Shown here: positions 1-9,431 of the stretch, piece after piece
How the letters are laid out: each line of letters starts with the position of its first letter
Position numbering within the stretch: the stretch's first letter is position 1
Source of the DNA: Ancylobacter oerskovii
GTDB lineage: Bacteria > Pseudomonadota > Alphaproteobacteria > Rhizobiales > Xanthobacteraceae
Reading direction: 5' to 3'
NCBI RefSeq assembly: GCF_018390555.1
Contig: NZ_JAHBGB010000002.1
Location: forward strand, 620,001-684,000
Length of the DNA: 64,000 nt
Translations under genes and position numbers: made by a program
The notes under the pieces: generated by a model
Told to the model about the DNA's origin: nothing
Database searches by the model: none
The model's input: only the letters and a program-made list of their open reading frames with translations

Positions 1-1055
1 GCGGCAGCCGCTGGAGCGAGAAGGCCATCGCCAGCGTGAAGCGCTTCGCCGCGCGCTTCGACCTGCCGGTCTGCGTCAGCTTCCGCCGGCAGATGCTGTT
101 TCCCGCCGACCATGCCTGCTATGCCGGCGATGTCGGGCTCGGCATCAACCCCAAGCTGGTGGCGCGCTTGAGGGCGGCCGACCTCGTCATCCTCGCCGGC
201 GGGCGGCTGGGCGAGGTGCCCTCGCAGGGCTATTCGCTGTTCCCCATTCCCGATCCCGGCGTCGACATCGTGCATGTGCATGCCGATGCCGACGAGCTCG
301 GCCGGGTGTTCCAGCCCGCGCTCGCCATCAACGCCTCGCCGCAGGCCTTCGCCGCGGCGCTGGAAGGCGTGCAGCCGCCGCAGGCGATCCGCTGGAGCGG
401 CTGGCGGGAGGAGGCGCGGGCCGACTTCCGCGCCTGGAGCGACCAGCCGCCGGCCAATCCCGGCGCGGTGCAGATGGCGACGCTGGTGCATTGGCTGCGG
501 GCGCTGCCGGCGGACACCGCGATCTGCAACGGCGCGGGGAACTTCGCCACCTGGGTGCATCGCTTCCACCATTTCCGCGCCCATGGCAGCCAGCTGGCCC
601 CGACCTCGGGCTCGATGGGCTACGGCTTCCCGGCGGCGATCGCCGCCCGGCGGACCCATCCCGAACGGCTCGCCGTGGCGGTGTGCGGCGACGGCGACTT
701 CCTGATGACCGGGCAGGAACTCGCCACCGCCGTGCAGCACGAGATCCCGGTGCTGGCGGTGGTGATCGACAACGGCATGTACGGCACCATCCGCATGCAC
801 CAGGAACGGGAATTCCCGACGCGGGTGTTCGGCACCTCGCTGGTGAACCCCGATTTCGCCGCCTATGCCAGGGCTTTCGGGGCCTTCGGGGCGCGGGTGG
901 AGCGCGACGACCTGCTGGTGCCGGCGCTCGACGCGGCGCTGGCCTCCGGCCGGCCGGCGGTGGTGCATGTGCTGCTCGACCCGGAAGCGATCACCCCCAC
1001 CACGACGCTGACCGCCCTGAGGGAGAAGGCGCTGGGGGACCGCTCGCTGAGCTGA
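1..1055 (+). CDS. Thiamine-diphosphate-dependent enzyme, acetolactate synthase-like (5' end cut off)
   Basis: The reading frame is open from the window edge, so only the middle and C-terminal parts are present. The first residues belong to the central nucleotide-binding-like domain (Gly-Gly-Ser-Arg-Trp near the edge). The last 190 or so residues form the pyrophosphate-binding domain, with the classic GDG motif (GDGDFLMTGQEL) followed about 27 residues later by the Asn of DNGMYGT, which together hold Mg and thiamine diphosphate. The family includes acetolactate synthase, benzoylformate decarboxylase and glyoxylate carboligase. The visible part does not fix the substrate, and no small regulatory subunit follows. 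The family and the truncation are clear; the exact reaction is unknown. Confidence 0.88.
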   Translation, partial: GSRWSEKAIASVKRFAARFDLPVCVSFRRQMLFPADHACYAGDVGLGINPKLVARLRAADLVILAGGRLGEVPSQGYSLFPIPDPGVDIVHVHADADELGRVFQPALAINASPQAFAAALEGVQPPQAIRWSGWREEARADFRAWSDQPPANPGAVQMATLVHWLRALPADTAICNGAGNFATWVHRFHHFRAHGSQLAPTSGSMGYGFPAAIAARRTHPERLAVAVCGDGDFLMTGQELATAVQHEIPVLAVVIDNGMYGTIRMHQEREFPTRVFGTSLVNPDFAAYARAFGAFGARVERDDLLVPALDAALASGRPAVVHVLLDPEAITPTTTLTALREKALGDRSLS

Positions 1056-1180
1056 ACCGGGGGCGGGCACGCCCCGCACCCGCAAGGGGACGGCGGGAGC
1101 CGCTCGCCAGTCGATATCGACCGGCGGCATTCCGGCGGTCGGGCGTTGGCGGTCGGGGTAATGCCTTTCCGCGGTGATAA

Positions 1181-1633
1181 TCAGCGGCAGGTGAGCCGGC
1201 CATCGACATTGGCGATGTCGCGGCCGGTGCACCAGCTGGCCGCCGTGGTGGCGTCGACCCAGCGGCCCTTCATGTCCTGGCAGCTCGCCTTGAGCCAGCC
1301 CGCCGACATGCGCACATCGCGGCAGGTGCCCATATAGGAGCCCTGCGGCGAACGCTCGCCGAAGCCGGAGGAACCGGAAGAACCCGGCTTGCAGACGAGG
1401 CGGCCATCCTCGTTGGAGATGTCGTTGCCGGGCGCGCACCAGGAGATCGCCAGCGTGGCCTCGACCCAGCGCCCCGAACGGTCGCGGCAGGAGGCGCGAA
1501 GCCAGCCGGCGACATTGCGAACATCCTGGCAGGATTGCTGATAGCTGCCCGGCGGCACCGATTGGGCGCTCGCCGCCCCGGCAACACAGAACAGCGTACA
1601 CGCCGCCGCGACGGCTCCCCCAAAGCGCGACAT
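1181..1633 (-). CDS. Secreted protein with two CVNH (cyanovirin-N homology) domains
   Basis: A protein of about 150 residues. It has a signal peptide (hydrophobic stretch ending Ala-Ser-Ala-Gln near residue 25) followed by two copies of one unit. Each unit begins Gly-Ser-Tyr, has Cys-x-Asp-Val-Arg, then an Ala-Ser-Cys step, a GRWV(E/D)AT segment and ends Asp-Gly-Arg-Leu-x-Cys. These are the hallmarks of the CVNH fold, which often binds high-mannose or other glycans. Four regularly placed cysteines per unit suggest disulfides and hence a periplasmic or extracellular location. The start is ATG at 1633 because AGGAG lies 5 bases before it; two ATGs further upstream lack such a site. The gene stands alone, and its ligand is unknown. 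Confidence 0.72.
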   Translation of the reverse strand: MSRFGGAVAAACTLFCVAGAASAQSVPPGSYQQSCQDVRNVAGWLRASCRDRSGRWVEATLAISWCAPGNDISNEDGRLVCKPGSSGSSGFGERSPQGSYMGTCRDVRMSAGWLKASCQDMKGRWVDATTAASWCTGRDIANVDGRLTCR

Positions 1634-1678
1634 AGTTCTCCTCATCCGGCCCATCCGGCGGCAGGCTAGTATCCGGCA

Positions 1679-2230
1679 TCAATGGGCGGCAAGGTCGGCT
1701 CGCGCCGCAGTACCGGTTCTCCACCAGCGGATCGGCGCGCCATATGCCGAAGCCGGAACACCGTCACGACACCGCCGAGCCTGTCCGCGGGAGCGAAGGC
1801 GATACCGGGATGCCGATCCGGCGGCGCGCGTCGCAGCAGTTGCTCTTCCACCGACTCCCCGATCCGTATGCCGAGCCGGAACATCCTTCCGGCACCGCAG
1901 CACCGCCGGGCCCGCTCCCGGCAGGCGAGCCGATAGCGGGACGCCGGCGGGTAGCCCAAATCGCGGCTGCGGCTCTCCATCGAAGGGCGCCGCGCCGCAT
2001 GCCAAAACCGATACATCGTCACGGAACGCCACACCGCCGAGCATCCTTCGGGCCAGCGAGCCGGCAGCGGCGCGTCGGCGGAGGCTACATCGCGGCAGCG
2101 GCTCTTCATCGATGGGCGCCGCGGCGCATGCCGAGACCGACACATCGTCACGGAACGCCGCACCGCCAAGCCCGCCGGACAGCGAAGGCGGGACGCCGAT
2201 CCGGCGCCCCATAGCGGCCGGCCGCAGGCA
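1679..2230. repeat. Degenerate tandem repeat array, about 123-132 bp period
   Basis: No convincing gene lies between the CVNH gene and lysK. The space holds at least four diverged units. A shared segment around CATCGTCACGGAACGCC recurs near 1759, 1882, 2014 and 2143, spaced about 123, 132 and 129 bp. The last two units are the most alike. Open frames crossing this area on both strands merely reflect the repeat and the GC content. The function is unknown. Confidence 0.6.
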
Positions 2231-2262
2231 CTCCCGCGTGCCGGACGCAGAGGCCGCCGTCG

Positions 2263-3921
2263 CTACGCCGCGCCCCTCGCCAGCTCGCCGGACAATGCCC
2301 GGGCGATCAGCGCCCGCGTCTCCGGGATGCCATAGGCCGCGACGAAGGTGCCGAAGCGCGGCCCTTCCTTCTCGCCGAGCAGCAACTCGTACAGCGCGCT
2401 GAACCAGGCGAAGGAGACGCCCGGCCCGCCATCGGGACCCTTGCGCTTGAGGTCCTGATAGCGCGGCACCGGACGGGCGACGTCGAGCACCGCGTTCTGG
2501 ATCGCCTCGCGGTCGGTGCCGTCGAGCGGCGCCAGCGCGGCGTCGAGGCGGGCGAGCGCATCGGCCTCCACCTCGTCGGCCAGGCGGAAGACGCGGCGCG
2601 GCTTCACCCGGTCGATGAAATAGCGCACCGCATAGCCGGCGAGCGCGTCCATATGCGGATGGGTTTCCACCGTCACGCCGGGCGCATAGCGGCTGATCAT
2701 CCGCCACAGCACGCCCTTGTCCTCGGCGTTGGAGGCCGAGGCGAGCTTGAGCAGCAGGCCGAAGGAGAGCGGCAGGTCGATCGCCGGCGGGTTGCCGGAA
2801 TGGATGTGCCACACCGGGTTGCCGAGCCGGTTCTTCCAGTCCTGCGTCGGGTAGCGGGCGAGGAAGCCGTAATATTCGTCGACCGCCTTGGGAATGACGT
2901 CGAAATGCAGCTTCTTCGCCGAGCGCGGCGACTGGAACATGTAGAGCGCCAGGCTCTCCGGGCTGGCATAGGTGAGCCACTCGTCGATGGTCAGGCCATT
3001 GCCCTTCGACTTCGAGATCTTCTGGCCGATCTCGTCGAGGAACAGCTCATAGACGAAATGCTCCGGCGCCACGCCGCCAAGGATCTCGCAGATGCGGTCA
3101 TAGATCGGCGCGTTGGTCTGGTGGTCCTTGCCGAACATCTCGAAATCGACGTCGAGCGCCGCCCAGCGGGCGCCGAAATCCGGCTTCCACTGCAGCTTCA
3201 CCTGGCCGCCGGTGACGGGAAGCGTCTTGTCCACCCCGTCCTCGTCGGTGAAGGTGATGGTGCCGGCCTTGGCGTCCACTGCCTTCAAGGGCACGTAGAG
3301 CACGCGCCCGGAGGTCGGCGAGATCGGCAGGAAGGGCGAATAGGTCGCCTGCCGCTCCTCCCCGAGGGTGGGCAGCATTACCTCCATGATGGCGTCGTAC
3401 TTCTCGGCGGCCTTGAGCAGCACCGCGTCGAGCTTGCCCGACTTGTAGTAGTCGGTCGCCGAGGCGAACTCGTATTCGAAGCCGAACGTGTCGAGGAAGC
3501 GGCGCAGCATGGCGTTGTTGTGGTCGCCGAAGCTGGCATAGCCGCCGCCGAACGGGTTGGGCACCACGGTGAGCGGCATCTGCAGATAGGGCTTCAGCGC
3601 GGCGGGATCCGGCACGTTGTCCGGGATCTTGCGCATGCCGTCCATATCGTCGGAGAAGCACAGCAGCCGCGTCGGAATCCTGCCTTCGGTGAGCACATGG
3701 AAGGCGTGGCGCACCATGGTGGTGCGCGCCACCTCGCCGAAGGTGCCGATATGCGGCAGGCCGGACGGGCCGTAGCCGGTCTCGAACAGGACCTCGGCCT
3801 TGGGTTTCCGCGTCAGGCGCTCGACGATCTTGCGGGCTTCCTCGAACGGCCAGGCGCCGGCGGTCTCCGCCAGCGTACGCAGTTCGGCAGCAAAATCCTC
3901 GACCGGAGCGGTCGCCGTCAT
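2263..3921 (-). CDS. lysK: Lysyl-tRNA synthetase, class I
   Basis: Charges tRNA-Lys with lysine in the cytoplasm. At 552 residues it has the usual length for the class I enzyme. The HIGH-type signature is PHIGTF (residues 56-61) and the KMSKS-type signature is KISKS (301-305), both typical of class I LysRS, the form used by archaea and most alphaproteobacteria in place of the class II enzyme. The C-terminal part is the helical anticodon-binding region. The start ATG at 3921 is preceded by GGGAGAG. The gene stands alone, with the repeat array downstream. Confidence 0.95.
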   Translation of the reverse strand: MTATAPVEDFAAELRTLAETAGAWPFEEARKIVERLTRKPKAEVLFETGYGPSGLPHIGTFGEVARTTMVRHAFHVLTEGRIPTRLLCFSDDMDGMRKIPDNVPDPAALKPYLQMPLTVVPNPFGGGYASFGDHNNAMLRRFLDTFGFEYEFASATDYYKSGKLDAVLLKAAEKYDAIMEVMLPTLGEERQATYSPFLPISPTSGRVLYVPLKAVDAKAGTITFTDEDGVDKTLPVTGGQVKLQWKPDFGARWAALDVDFEMFGKDHQTNAPIYDRICEILGGVAPEHFVYELFLDEIGQKISKSKGNGLTIDEWLTYASPESLALYMFQSPRSAKKLHFDVIPKAVDEYYGFLARYPTQDWKNRLGNPVWHIHSGNPPAIDLPLSFGLLLKLASASNAEDKGVLWRMISRYAPGVTVETHPHMDALAGYAVRYFIDRVKPRRVFRLADEVEADALARLDAALAPLDGTDREAIQNAVLDVARPVPRYQDLKRKGPDGGPGVSFAWFSALYELLLGEKEGPRFGTFVAAYGIPETRALIARALSGELARGAA

Positions 3922-4023
3922 GATGGGTCTCTCCCGACCTTGAAAGAATGGGCGCGGACACTAGGCAGTCGCACCCGCAGCGTCAATCGAAGCGCACCTC
4001 CCCAACCGGGTTCTTGCATCGAT

Positions 4024-4038
4024 GTTCGCTTTATGTTC
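4024..4038. promoter_or_regulatory. Possible LexA (SOS) box, GTTC-N7-GTTC
   Basis: The intergenic space between lysK and the gene at 4126 contains an exact match to the alphaproteobacterial LexA operator GTTC-N7-GTTC with an AT-rich centre. It lies about 100 bp upstream of lysK. On the plus strand it lies about 30 bp upstream of a GTG at 4069 that has a strong GGGGAGG ribosome site but opens only an antisense frame. A match by chance is quite possible, so this is tentative. Confidence 0.25.
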
Positions 4039-4125
4039 TCATCGCGTCAAGCGGATGGGGAGGCCGGGGTGACGCTTTTGGTGCTTTTCGCGATGGCGGC
4101 GCCGTGGTGGAGGCGGGCGACCGCT

Positions 4126-5070
4126 TCAATAGACGCCGATGGGGAACCAGCGCAGATAGAGATCGACATAGGCGCCGTTCTCCCAGATCTGCGCCAGCGC
4201 ATAGTTCAGCGACTGGCGCAGCGCATCGTCGCCGCGCCGCACCGCGATGCCCATGCCCTCGCCGAAATAGAGGCTCTCGGTGAACGGCCCGCCGGCGAAG
4301 GCGCAGCAGGCCTCCGAGGACGACCCGTTGAGCCAGAAGGCAAGCTGCACGCCGTCGCCGAAGACGAGATCCACCTCGCGTCGGAGCAGGGCGGCGCGCG
4401 CCTCCTCCGGCGTCGGATAGGAGCGGATGGCGGCCTCCGCGAAGAAATCGCGCAGATAGGCCTCATGCGCGGTGCCGGCGACGACGCCGACCGTCTTCGA
4501 CGCCACGAGGTCGGGAGTGACCGCCGGGAGGACATCCGCCTTGCGGGCGACGAAACGGGCGGGCGAGCGGAAATAGCGATCGGAAAAATCGACCGCCTCG
4601 CGGCTGGCGGGGGAAATGGCGAGGCCGGCGATGGCGGCGTCCGCCTTGCCGCCGGCCAGCGCCTCGGTCAGCGCCTCGAAGGGGACCACCTCCAGCGAGC
4701 AGGTGATGGCGAGCTCGGAGCAGATGGCGCGGGCGAGGTCGATATTGAAGCCGGCCGGGCGCCCGTCCTCGCCGCGAAAGCTGAAGGGCGGGTAGTCCTC
4801 GGTGGTGACGAAGCGGATCTGCACCGGCACGCGGGTGACATCCGGCTTCTCCGGCTGGCGCCGGGGATCCCAGAAACCCGGCACCGGGACGTCAGGAGCC
4901 GTCCGGGCGGAACCGGATGCGGCAGCCGGCGGCGAAGCGGATGCCGGCGGGGTGGGGGAGCGTTGCGCCTCCTGCGCCGCCGCGCCGGCGAGCCCGCCCG
5001 CGGCCGCACAAGCCACGAGAAGCGCGGCCGCAAGGCCACAGACACTGGATTTCCACGTCGCGTCTGGCAA
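4126..5070 (-). CDS. Extracellular solute-binding protein, family 3 (amino-acid type), orphan
   Basis: A periplasmic binding protein of about 314 residues. It has an N-terminal hydrophobic signal segment, a Pro/Ala/Ser-rich linker (about residues 33-60), then the family 3 binding domain beginning near VTTEDYPPFSFRGEDG and including the GFNIDLARAICSEL segment that contacts amino-acid ligands. No permease or ATPase gene adjoins it, so it may share another transporter or act in sensing. The likely start is TTG at 5070, because AGAGG sits 7 bases upstream and no better ATG or GTG precedes the signal peptide. It is divergent from the glycosyltransferase gene. The ligand is not predictable. Confidence 0.78.
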   Translation of the reverse strand: MPDATWKSSVCGLAAALLVACAAAGGLAGAAAQEAQRSPTPPASASPPAAASGSARTAPDVPVPGFWDPRRQPEKPDVTRVPVQIRFVTTEDYPPFSFRGEDGRPAGFNIDLARAICSELAITCSLEVVPFEALTEALAGGKADAAIAGLAISPASREAVDFSDRYFRSPARFVARKADVLPAVTPDLVASKTVGVVAGTAHEAYLRDFFAEAAIRSYPTPEEARAALLRREVDLVFGDGVQLAFWLNGSSSEACCAFAGGPFTESLYFGEGMGIAVRRGDDALRQSLNYALAQIWENGAYVDLYLRWFPIGVY

Positions 5071-5157
5071 CTGGCGCCTCTAATCCGCTCCGGTCGATTG
5101 AAGACCGATCCCGATCTTGTAGCGTCTTCGCGGGGCTAGGGCGAGGGGCGGCACGGC

Positions 5158-7245
5158 GTGGACGGGAGTGCGGCGGAGCAGGGGATGGCGAACGCGACGG
5201 GGCCGGCGGCAGGTGCCGCGGCGGCCCTGATCGCGGCCCGGATCATGGTGGAGGCGGACGAAGGGCCTGCCGGGGAACCTGTCGGCGGGCCGTTTGGCGG
5301 ATATCCGGCCGGATATCCCGAAAGCCTTGCCGGAGGGCCCGCCGCGCCGCTCTTCACAGCGGACGCCGAAGAGGATGTCGACCTGCCGGTCGAGATCGCC
5401 GGGCTCGCCGGCCAGCTGCCGAAAGCACGGCTGGAGGCGGCGCGGGAGCGCGCGGCCCGCCTCGGCATCGGCGCCGACGAGGTGCTGCTCGCCGCCGCCG
5501 CGGCGACGCCGGACCGTCTCGCCGCCGCCGTCGCGACCCGGCTCGGCCTCGCGACGGAGCCGCTCGACGCGGATACTCCCGTCACCGTGCCTTCACCCGG
5601 GACGTTGCACGGCATGATGCGCAGCGGCCTGTTGCGCCAGCCCGACGGCACTCTCGTCACCGCCGAGCGCGGCCTGCGGCTGCGCCGTCTCGCCGCGGCG
5701 CTGGAAGCGCGGCCGGAGCTGCGCCTCCGCCTGCGGCTGACCACGCCGGAACGGCTGGCGGAACTGGTGCGCCGGCGCTTCGCCGAACCGCTCGGCCGGC
5801 TCGCGGCATTCTCGCTGCGCGACGAGAAGCCGGAACAGAGCGCGGCGACGCTCGGCCTCTCGCGCCACCTCCTGGTGCTCGGCGCGCTCACCTGCGTGGT
5901 GCTCGCCGGCCTGGCGCTGATCTCGCCGGCGCTGCTGCTGATCGGCCCGGTGCTGCTCGTCTCGCTGCTGCTGCTCGGCTGGTCGTGCCTGCGGCTGGTC
6001 GCCTCGACCCAGACGCCGGAAGTCGCGCCCCCGCCGCCACGCGACGATGCCGGCCTGCCGGCCTACAGCCTGATCGTCCCGCTCTACCGCGAGGCGCGGG
6101 TGGTGCCGCAGCTGATCGAGGCGCTCGCCGCGCTGGACTACCCGCTCGAGAAGCTGCAGGTGCTGCTGGTGATCGAGCCCGACGACGGCGAGACCGCCGC
6201 GGCGCTGGCGCGCCATGCCGCCCGCCCCGGCTTCGACATCCTCACCGCCCCCGATGTCGGGCCCCGCACCAAGCCGAAGGCGCTGAACGCCGCCCTGCCC
6301 TTCGCGCGTGGCGAGATCATCGGCATCTACGATGCAGAGGACGTCCCCGATCCGCAGCAATTGCGGCGGGCCTGCGCCGTCTTCGCCACGCCGGGCAACC
6401 GGCGGGTCGGCTGCGTGCAGGCGCGGCTCGCCATCGACAATGTCGCCGACAGCTGGATCACCCGCCAGTTCGCGGCGGAATATGCGGCGCATTTCGACGT
6501 GGTGCTGCCGCTGCTCTCCGCCGCCGACCTGCCGCTGCCGCTCGGCGGCACCTCCAATCATTTCCGCCGCGCGGCGCTCGACCGCGTCGGCGCCTGGGAC
6601 CCTTTCAACGTCGCCGAGGACGCCGATCTCGGCGTGCGGCTCGCCCGCGGCGGCTGGCACACGCGGATCATCGCCTCCACCACCGACGAGGAGGCCCCGC
6701 GCACGGCCGGCGCCTGGCTGCGCCAGCGCACCCGCTGGTACAAGGGCTGGATGCAGACCCTGCTGGTGCACGGGCGCACCCCGCGCCGGCTGATCGCCGA
6801 GATCGGCTGGAGCGGCATGCTGAGCTTCCTGCTGCTGCTCGGCGGCGGGCTCGTCTCGGCGCTCATGCATCCGGTGTTCGTGCTCGCCCTGGCGCTGCGC
6901 TGGAGCCTCGGCGATCCGAGCGGCACCACGCTCGCCAGCCTGCTGCTCGACGGGCTCGGCATTCTCGTGCTGCTCGTCGGCTACGGCGCCACCATGCTCT
7001 GCACGGTGGTCGGCATGCGCCATCGCCGGCTGTCCGGGCTGTGGCGGGTATTGCCGCTGATCCCGGTCTACTGGCTGATGCTTTCCATCGCCGGCTGGCG
7101 GGCCCTGTTCCAGCTCATCGCCGCGCCGCAGCGCTGGGAGAAGACCGAACACGGCCTGGCCCGCACCTCGCGCCGGCGGCCGGTGCGCCTGCGCGTGCGC
7201 CGCGTGCGGACCACGAGGGCGAGACGGCCGGCGCCGTCGGGCTGA
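5158..7245 (+). CDS. Membrane glycosyltransferase family 2 with N-terminal GspE/MshE-like domain
   Basis: Predicted to transfer a sugar from a nucleotide-sugar at the inner face of the membrane, like cellulose- or glucan-synthase relatives. The 695 residues divide into: a low-complexity start (1-70); an all-helical region (about 75-215) resembling the N-terminal domain of type II secretion ATPases; two membrane helices (about 236-282); the GT-A domain with DAED (392-395), GTSNHF, EDAD (487-490) and QRTRW (523-527); then three or four further membrane helices and a basic tail. These are the D, D, D and QxxRW residues of processive family 2 enzymes. The start is taken as GTG at 5158 (GAGGGG upstream); ATG at 5185 is an alternative. 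The polymer or acceptor is unknown. Confidence 0.82.
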   Translation: MDGSAAEQGMANATGPAAGAAAALIAARIMVEADEGPAGEPVGGPFGGYPAGYPESLAGGPAAPLFTADAEEDVDLPVEIAGLAGQLPKARLEAARERAARLGIGADEVLLAAAAATPDRLAAAVATRLGLATEPLDADTPVTVPSPGTLHGMMRSGLLRQPDGTLVTAERGLRLRRLAAALEARPELRLRLRLTTPERLAELVRRRFAEPLGRLAAFSLRDEKPEQSAATLGLSRHLLVLGALTCVVLAGLALISPALLLIGPVLLVSLLLLGWSCLRLVASTQTPEVAPPPPRDDAGLPAYSLIVPLYREARVVPQLIEALAALDYPLEKLQVLLVIEPDDGETAAALARHAARPGFDILTAPDVGPRTKPKALNAALPFARGEIIGIYDAEDVPDPQQLRRACAVFATPGNRRVGCVQARLAIDNVADSWITRQFAAEYAAHFDVVLPLLSAADLPLPLGGTSNHFRRAALDRVGAWDPFNVAEDADLGVRLARGGWHTRIIASTTDEEAPRTAGAWLRQRTRWYKGWMQTLLVHGRTPRRLIAEIGWSGMLSFLLLLGGGLVSALMHPVFVLALALRWSLGDPSGTTLASLLLDGLGILVLLVGYGATMLCTVVGMRHRRLSGLWRVLPLIPVYWLMLSIAGWRALFQLIAAPQRWEKTEHGLARTSRRRPVRLRVRRVRTTRARRPAPSG

Positions 7246-8017
7246 CACGCCTCGCCGGCCGCTGGGACGGGGAGCCATTCGGGAAGCGGGGCGGGGGGAG
7301 CGGATTGCCTGCGCATCGGTCGTACGGAGACAGATCACCGCATTGCGGATGATCGGTGCGGGTCACCGGGATGCGGAGCCCCGGGAGCGGAACGCCGGGA
7401 AGCGGACTACCGCACATGGATGGCGACGGCACGCCTTCCACCGGCGGCCGGCCTGTGATGGCTCGCCGCGAGATATCGGACGGGGCGCCCCCGCCAGCAT
7501 CCCGCCCCGTCGTCGCTCCGGCGGGATGACACCGCTCCCGTTGCCCAGCCGGCACTCCCGTGTCAGCCACCCCGGCACTCTCTCTTCGACACCAACAGAG
7601 AAGCCGGTTGGAAGCTGGCAGGGCCTCGTCGCGGGTGAGCCTGGCAGCGTCCGGGCAGGAGGACGCTTGCCAGCGCATCCCGTGCCGCATCCTGTCGCAT
7701 CCTGCCGTGATCGAGCCGCGACGACGCCGAGCGTCCGTCCTTTGTCGGCCGGGCGGCATCATTGGCTACCGTCGCGCAGCGCGGAGAAGGGAACGCGACT
7801 TCCGGGAAGAAGTCGGAGTGCCTGGGCCAGTGAAGGCAGCCGGAGAGGGGGCCGAAGGGGTCGGCGAGGGCGGAGCAGATGTGGGCCACGCCTTCTCCTT
7901 CTTCCGATCTGCCCGGTCTTCGTCACTTATGGGATAGCTGGGTGGTTCGCTTCACCCTGAATTGATCGGTCGCCTCGCCCTTGCGAACGTGCCTAAGCCC
8001 TGTCACTCGACCGTGCT

Positions 8018-8760
8018 CGCGGGTCTTGATCCCTTAACAGCTTCGACCCAGCAGACGACCTGCGGCGCTCCCAAATAACGGACATCTCACCGCATCGATG
8101 CCCGGAGAAAGCGTGGAGCTTAGGGACGCCTGCTATCCATGACTGGCGGCATGCGCCCTTTCCGCCGAGCCGCCACGGCGTATGAGAATGATCCAACGGT
8201 TATCGCCGCGGTCGTCCTGCTCCGCGCGGAACCGCGCGGGCTCCGTCGCGGTGCGGTGTTTGCGGGTCTCGATCCCTCTTGGCAGCTCCGACTCAGCAGA
8301 CGGTGGCCGTGCCCCCGAAAACATCTCACCGGATCGATGGCCGGAAGCATGCGCCTTCCCGCCGAGCCGGCCCAACAGGGCAGAAGGCTCCAGATGTCAT
8401 CGCCGCGGGCGTCCTGCCCTGCGGAACTGCGGAAGTCCCGTCGTCCTGCGGGGCTTGCGGGACTCGATCCGCTTGGGCGGCTGCGGCCCATCAATCGGCA
8501 TGCGACGCTCCCCGACGAGGCGCGCATCTCACCGTAGCGATGCCCAGAGAAGACGCGGAAACTCGTGGGGGACGCCTGCTATCCATGGCCGGAAGCATGC
8601 GCCCTTCCGCCGATCCCGCCCGGCCAGGGTGTGACACCCACTACTCATCGCCGCGATCGGCGGGGCATGGGCGTCTGCTTGAGCCCCTTCGTGTGGCGAT
8701 ACTTGCGTGTCTTGCCTCTTATATCCTTGGGCAGCTTTTACCCACCGGACGGCTTGCCGC
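8018..8760. repeat. Degenerate tandem repeats, about 200-250 bp units
   Basis: A segment reading roughly GCGGGTCTCGATCC, then CTTGGCAGCT, then CAGCAGACGG recurs near 8018, 8262, 8456 and 8703 (spacings about 244, 194 and 247 bp). A second shared segment, GCATGCGCCCTTCCGCCGA and variants, recurs near 8149, 8347 and 8595. The copies are well diverged and have unequal lengths, so the array is old or tolerant of insertions. No conserved reading frame runs through it. Confidence 0.6.
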
Positions 8761-9148
8761 GCTTCCGAACGCATGCGCGGCGGACCGGCAAGCGGTTTCG
8801 GGATAAGCCCGAGCCGAAAGCCGGTGCGGGTTGTGCACCGGCTTCTGCCATCGACCACCGCGAGGATCCGGGCGTTCAATCCTCTCCTGAGACCGCCGAT
8901 GTCGTTGTCGCCTCGCGGTCCACGTTGCCGCAAACATTCCCTGCGCCGCCGGACGCGCGGACGGGCGCAGGCGAAGGGAAAAGCGATCGGGTGAACGACC
9001 GGCCCGCCCTTTCGCCGGGGTGTCGGGCGGCCGGAGCCTGGCTTTCGCCGATCCTGCGGGGGCCGCGGGCGGCAGCATCCCCCGAGCGCGCCGGCGGGTC
9101 GCGCTGGAGCAAGCCCGTTGACGATCCGGGGCGCGGCACAGGGGAGAT

Positions 9149-9383
9149 GTCGTCGAGCACCCGTCGATCGGCGGCATGCCGCTTACGGGGTCGATACCCG
9201 CTCCGATCCGCTGCTGCAGCCGTGGAGCGTCCACCAATCTGCGCCATGCCTCTTCGTCGAGGTCGTGACACCCGCTCCGGCCCGCTGCGACAGCCGTAAA
9301 GCGCCCCCCCCGATCCGCCGCGATACCGCTTCGCCGGGGTCGAGACGCCTGCCCGAGCTCGTTGCGGCTGCCGTGACGCTCCC
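9149..9383. repeat. Short degenerate tandem repeats, about 72-77 bp units
   Basis: Three recognisable copies begin near 9191 (TCGATACCCGCTCCGATCC), 9263 (TCGTGACACCCGCTCCGGC) and 9340 (TCGAGACGCCTGCCCGAGC). A weaker one lies near 9149. Each copy continues into a GCTGC(G/A)(A/G)CAGCCGT-type segment. They lie just upstream of the hairpin that follows the SCO gene. Confidence 0.5.
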
Positions 9384-9395
9384 ATCTCTTCCCAC

Positions 9396-9431
9396 GGCAC
9401 GGACGGTTTCAGGAACCGAGCCGTCCGTGCC
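9396..9431 (-). terminator. Hairpin downstream of the SCO gene
   Basis: The inverted repeat GGCACGGACGG / CCGTCCGTGCC forms an 11-bp stem with a 14-base loop, about 32 bases after the end of the SCO gene. There is no T tract, so it may be a weak terminator or an mRNA-stabilising stem. Confidence 0.4.

Noticed and set aside
1679..2980. A 433-residue minus-strand frame covering the repeat array and the end of lysK
   Set aside because: It overlaps lysK in another frame and otherwise translates the degenerate repeats; no protein family fits.
2653..5139. An 828-residue open frame on the plus strand
   Set aside because: It runs antisense to lysK and the binding-protein gene and has a composition typical of a GC-rich shadow frame, with no recognisable domain.
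8018..8760. A CRISPR array
   Set aside because: The repeats are long, diverged and irregular, with no short constant repeat or unique spacers and no cas genes.
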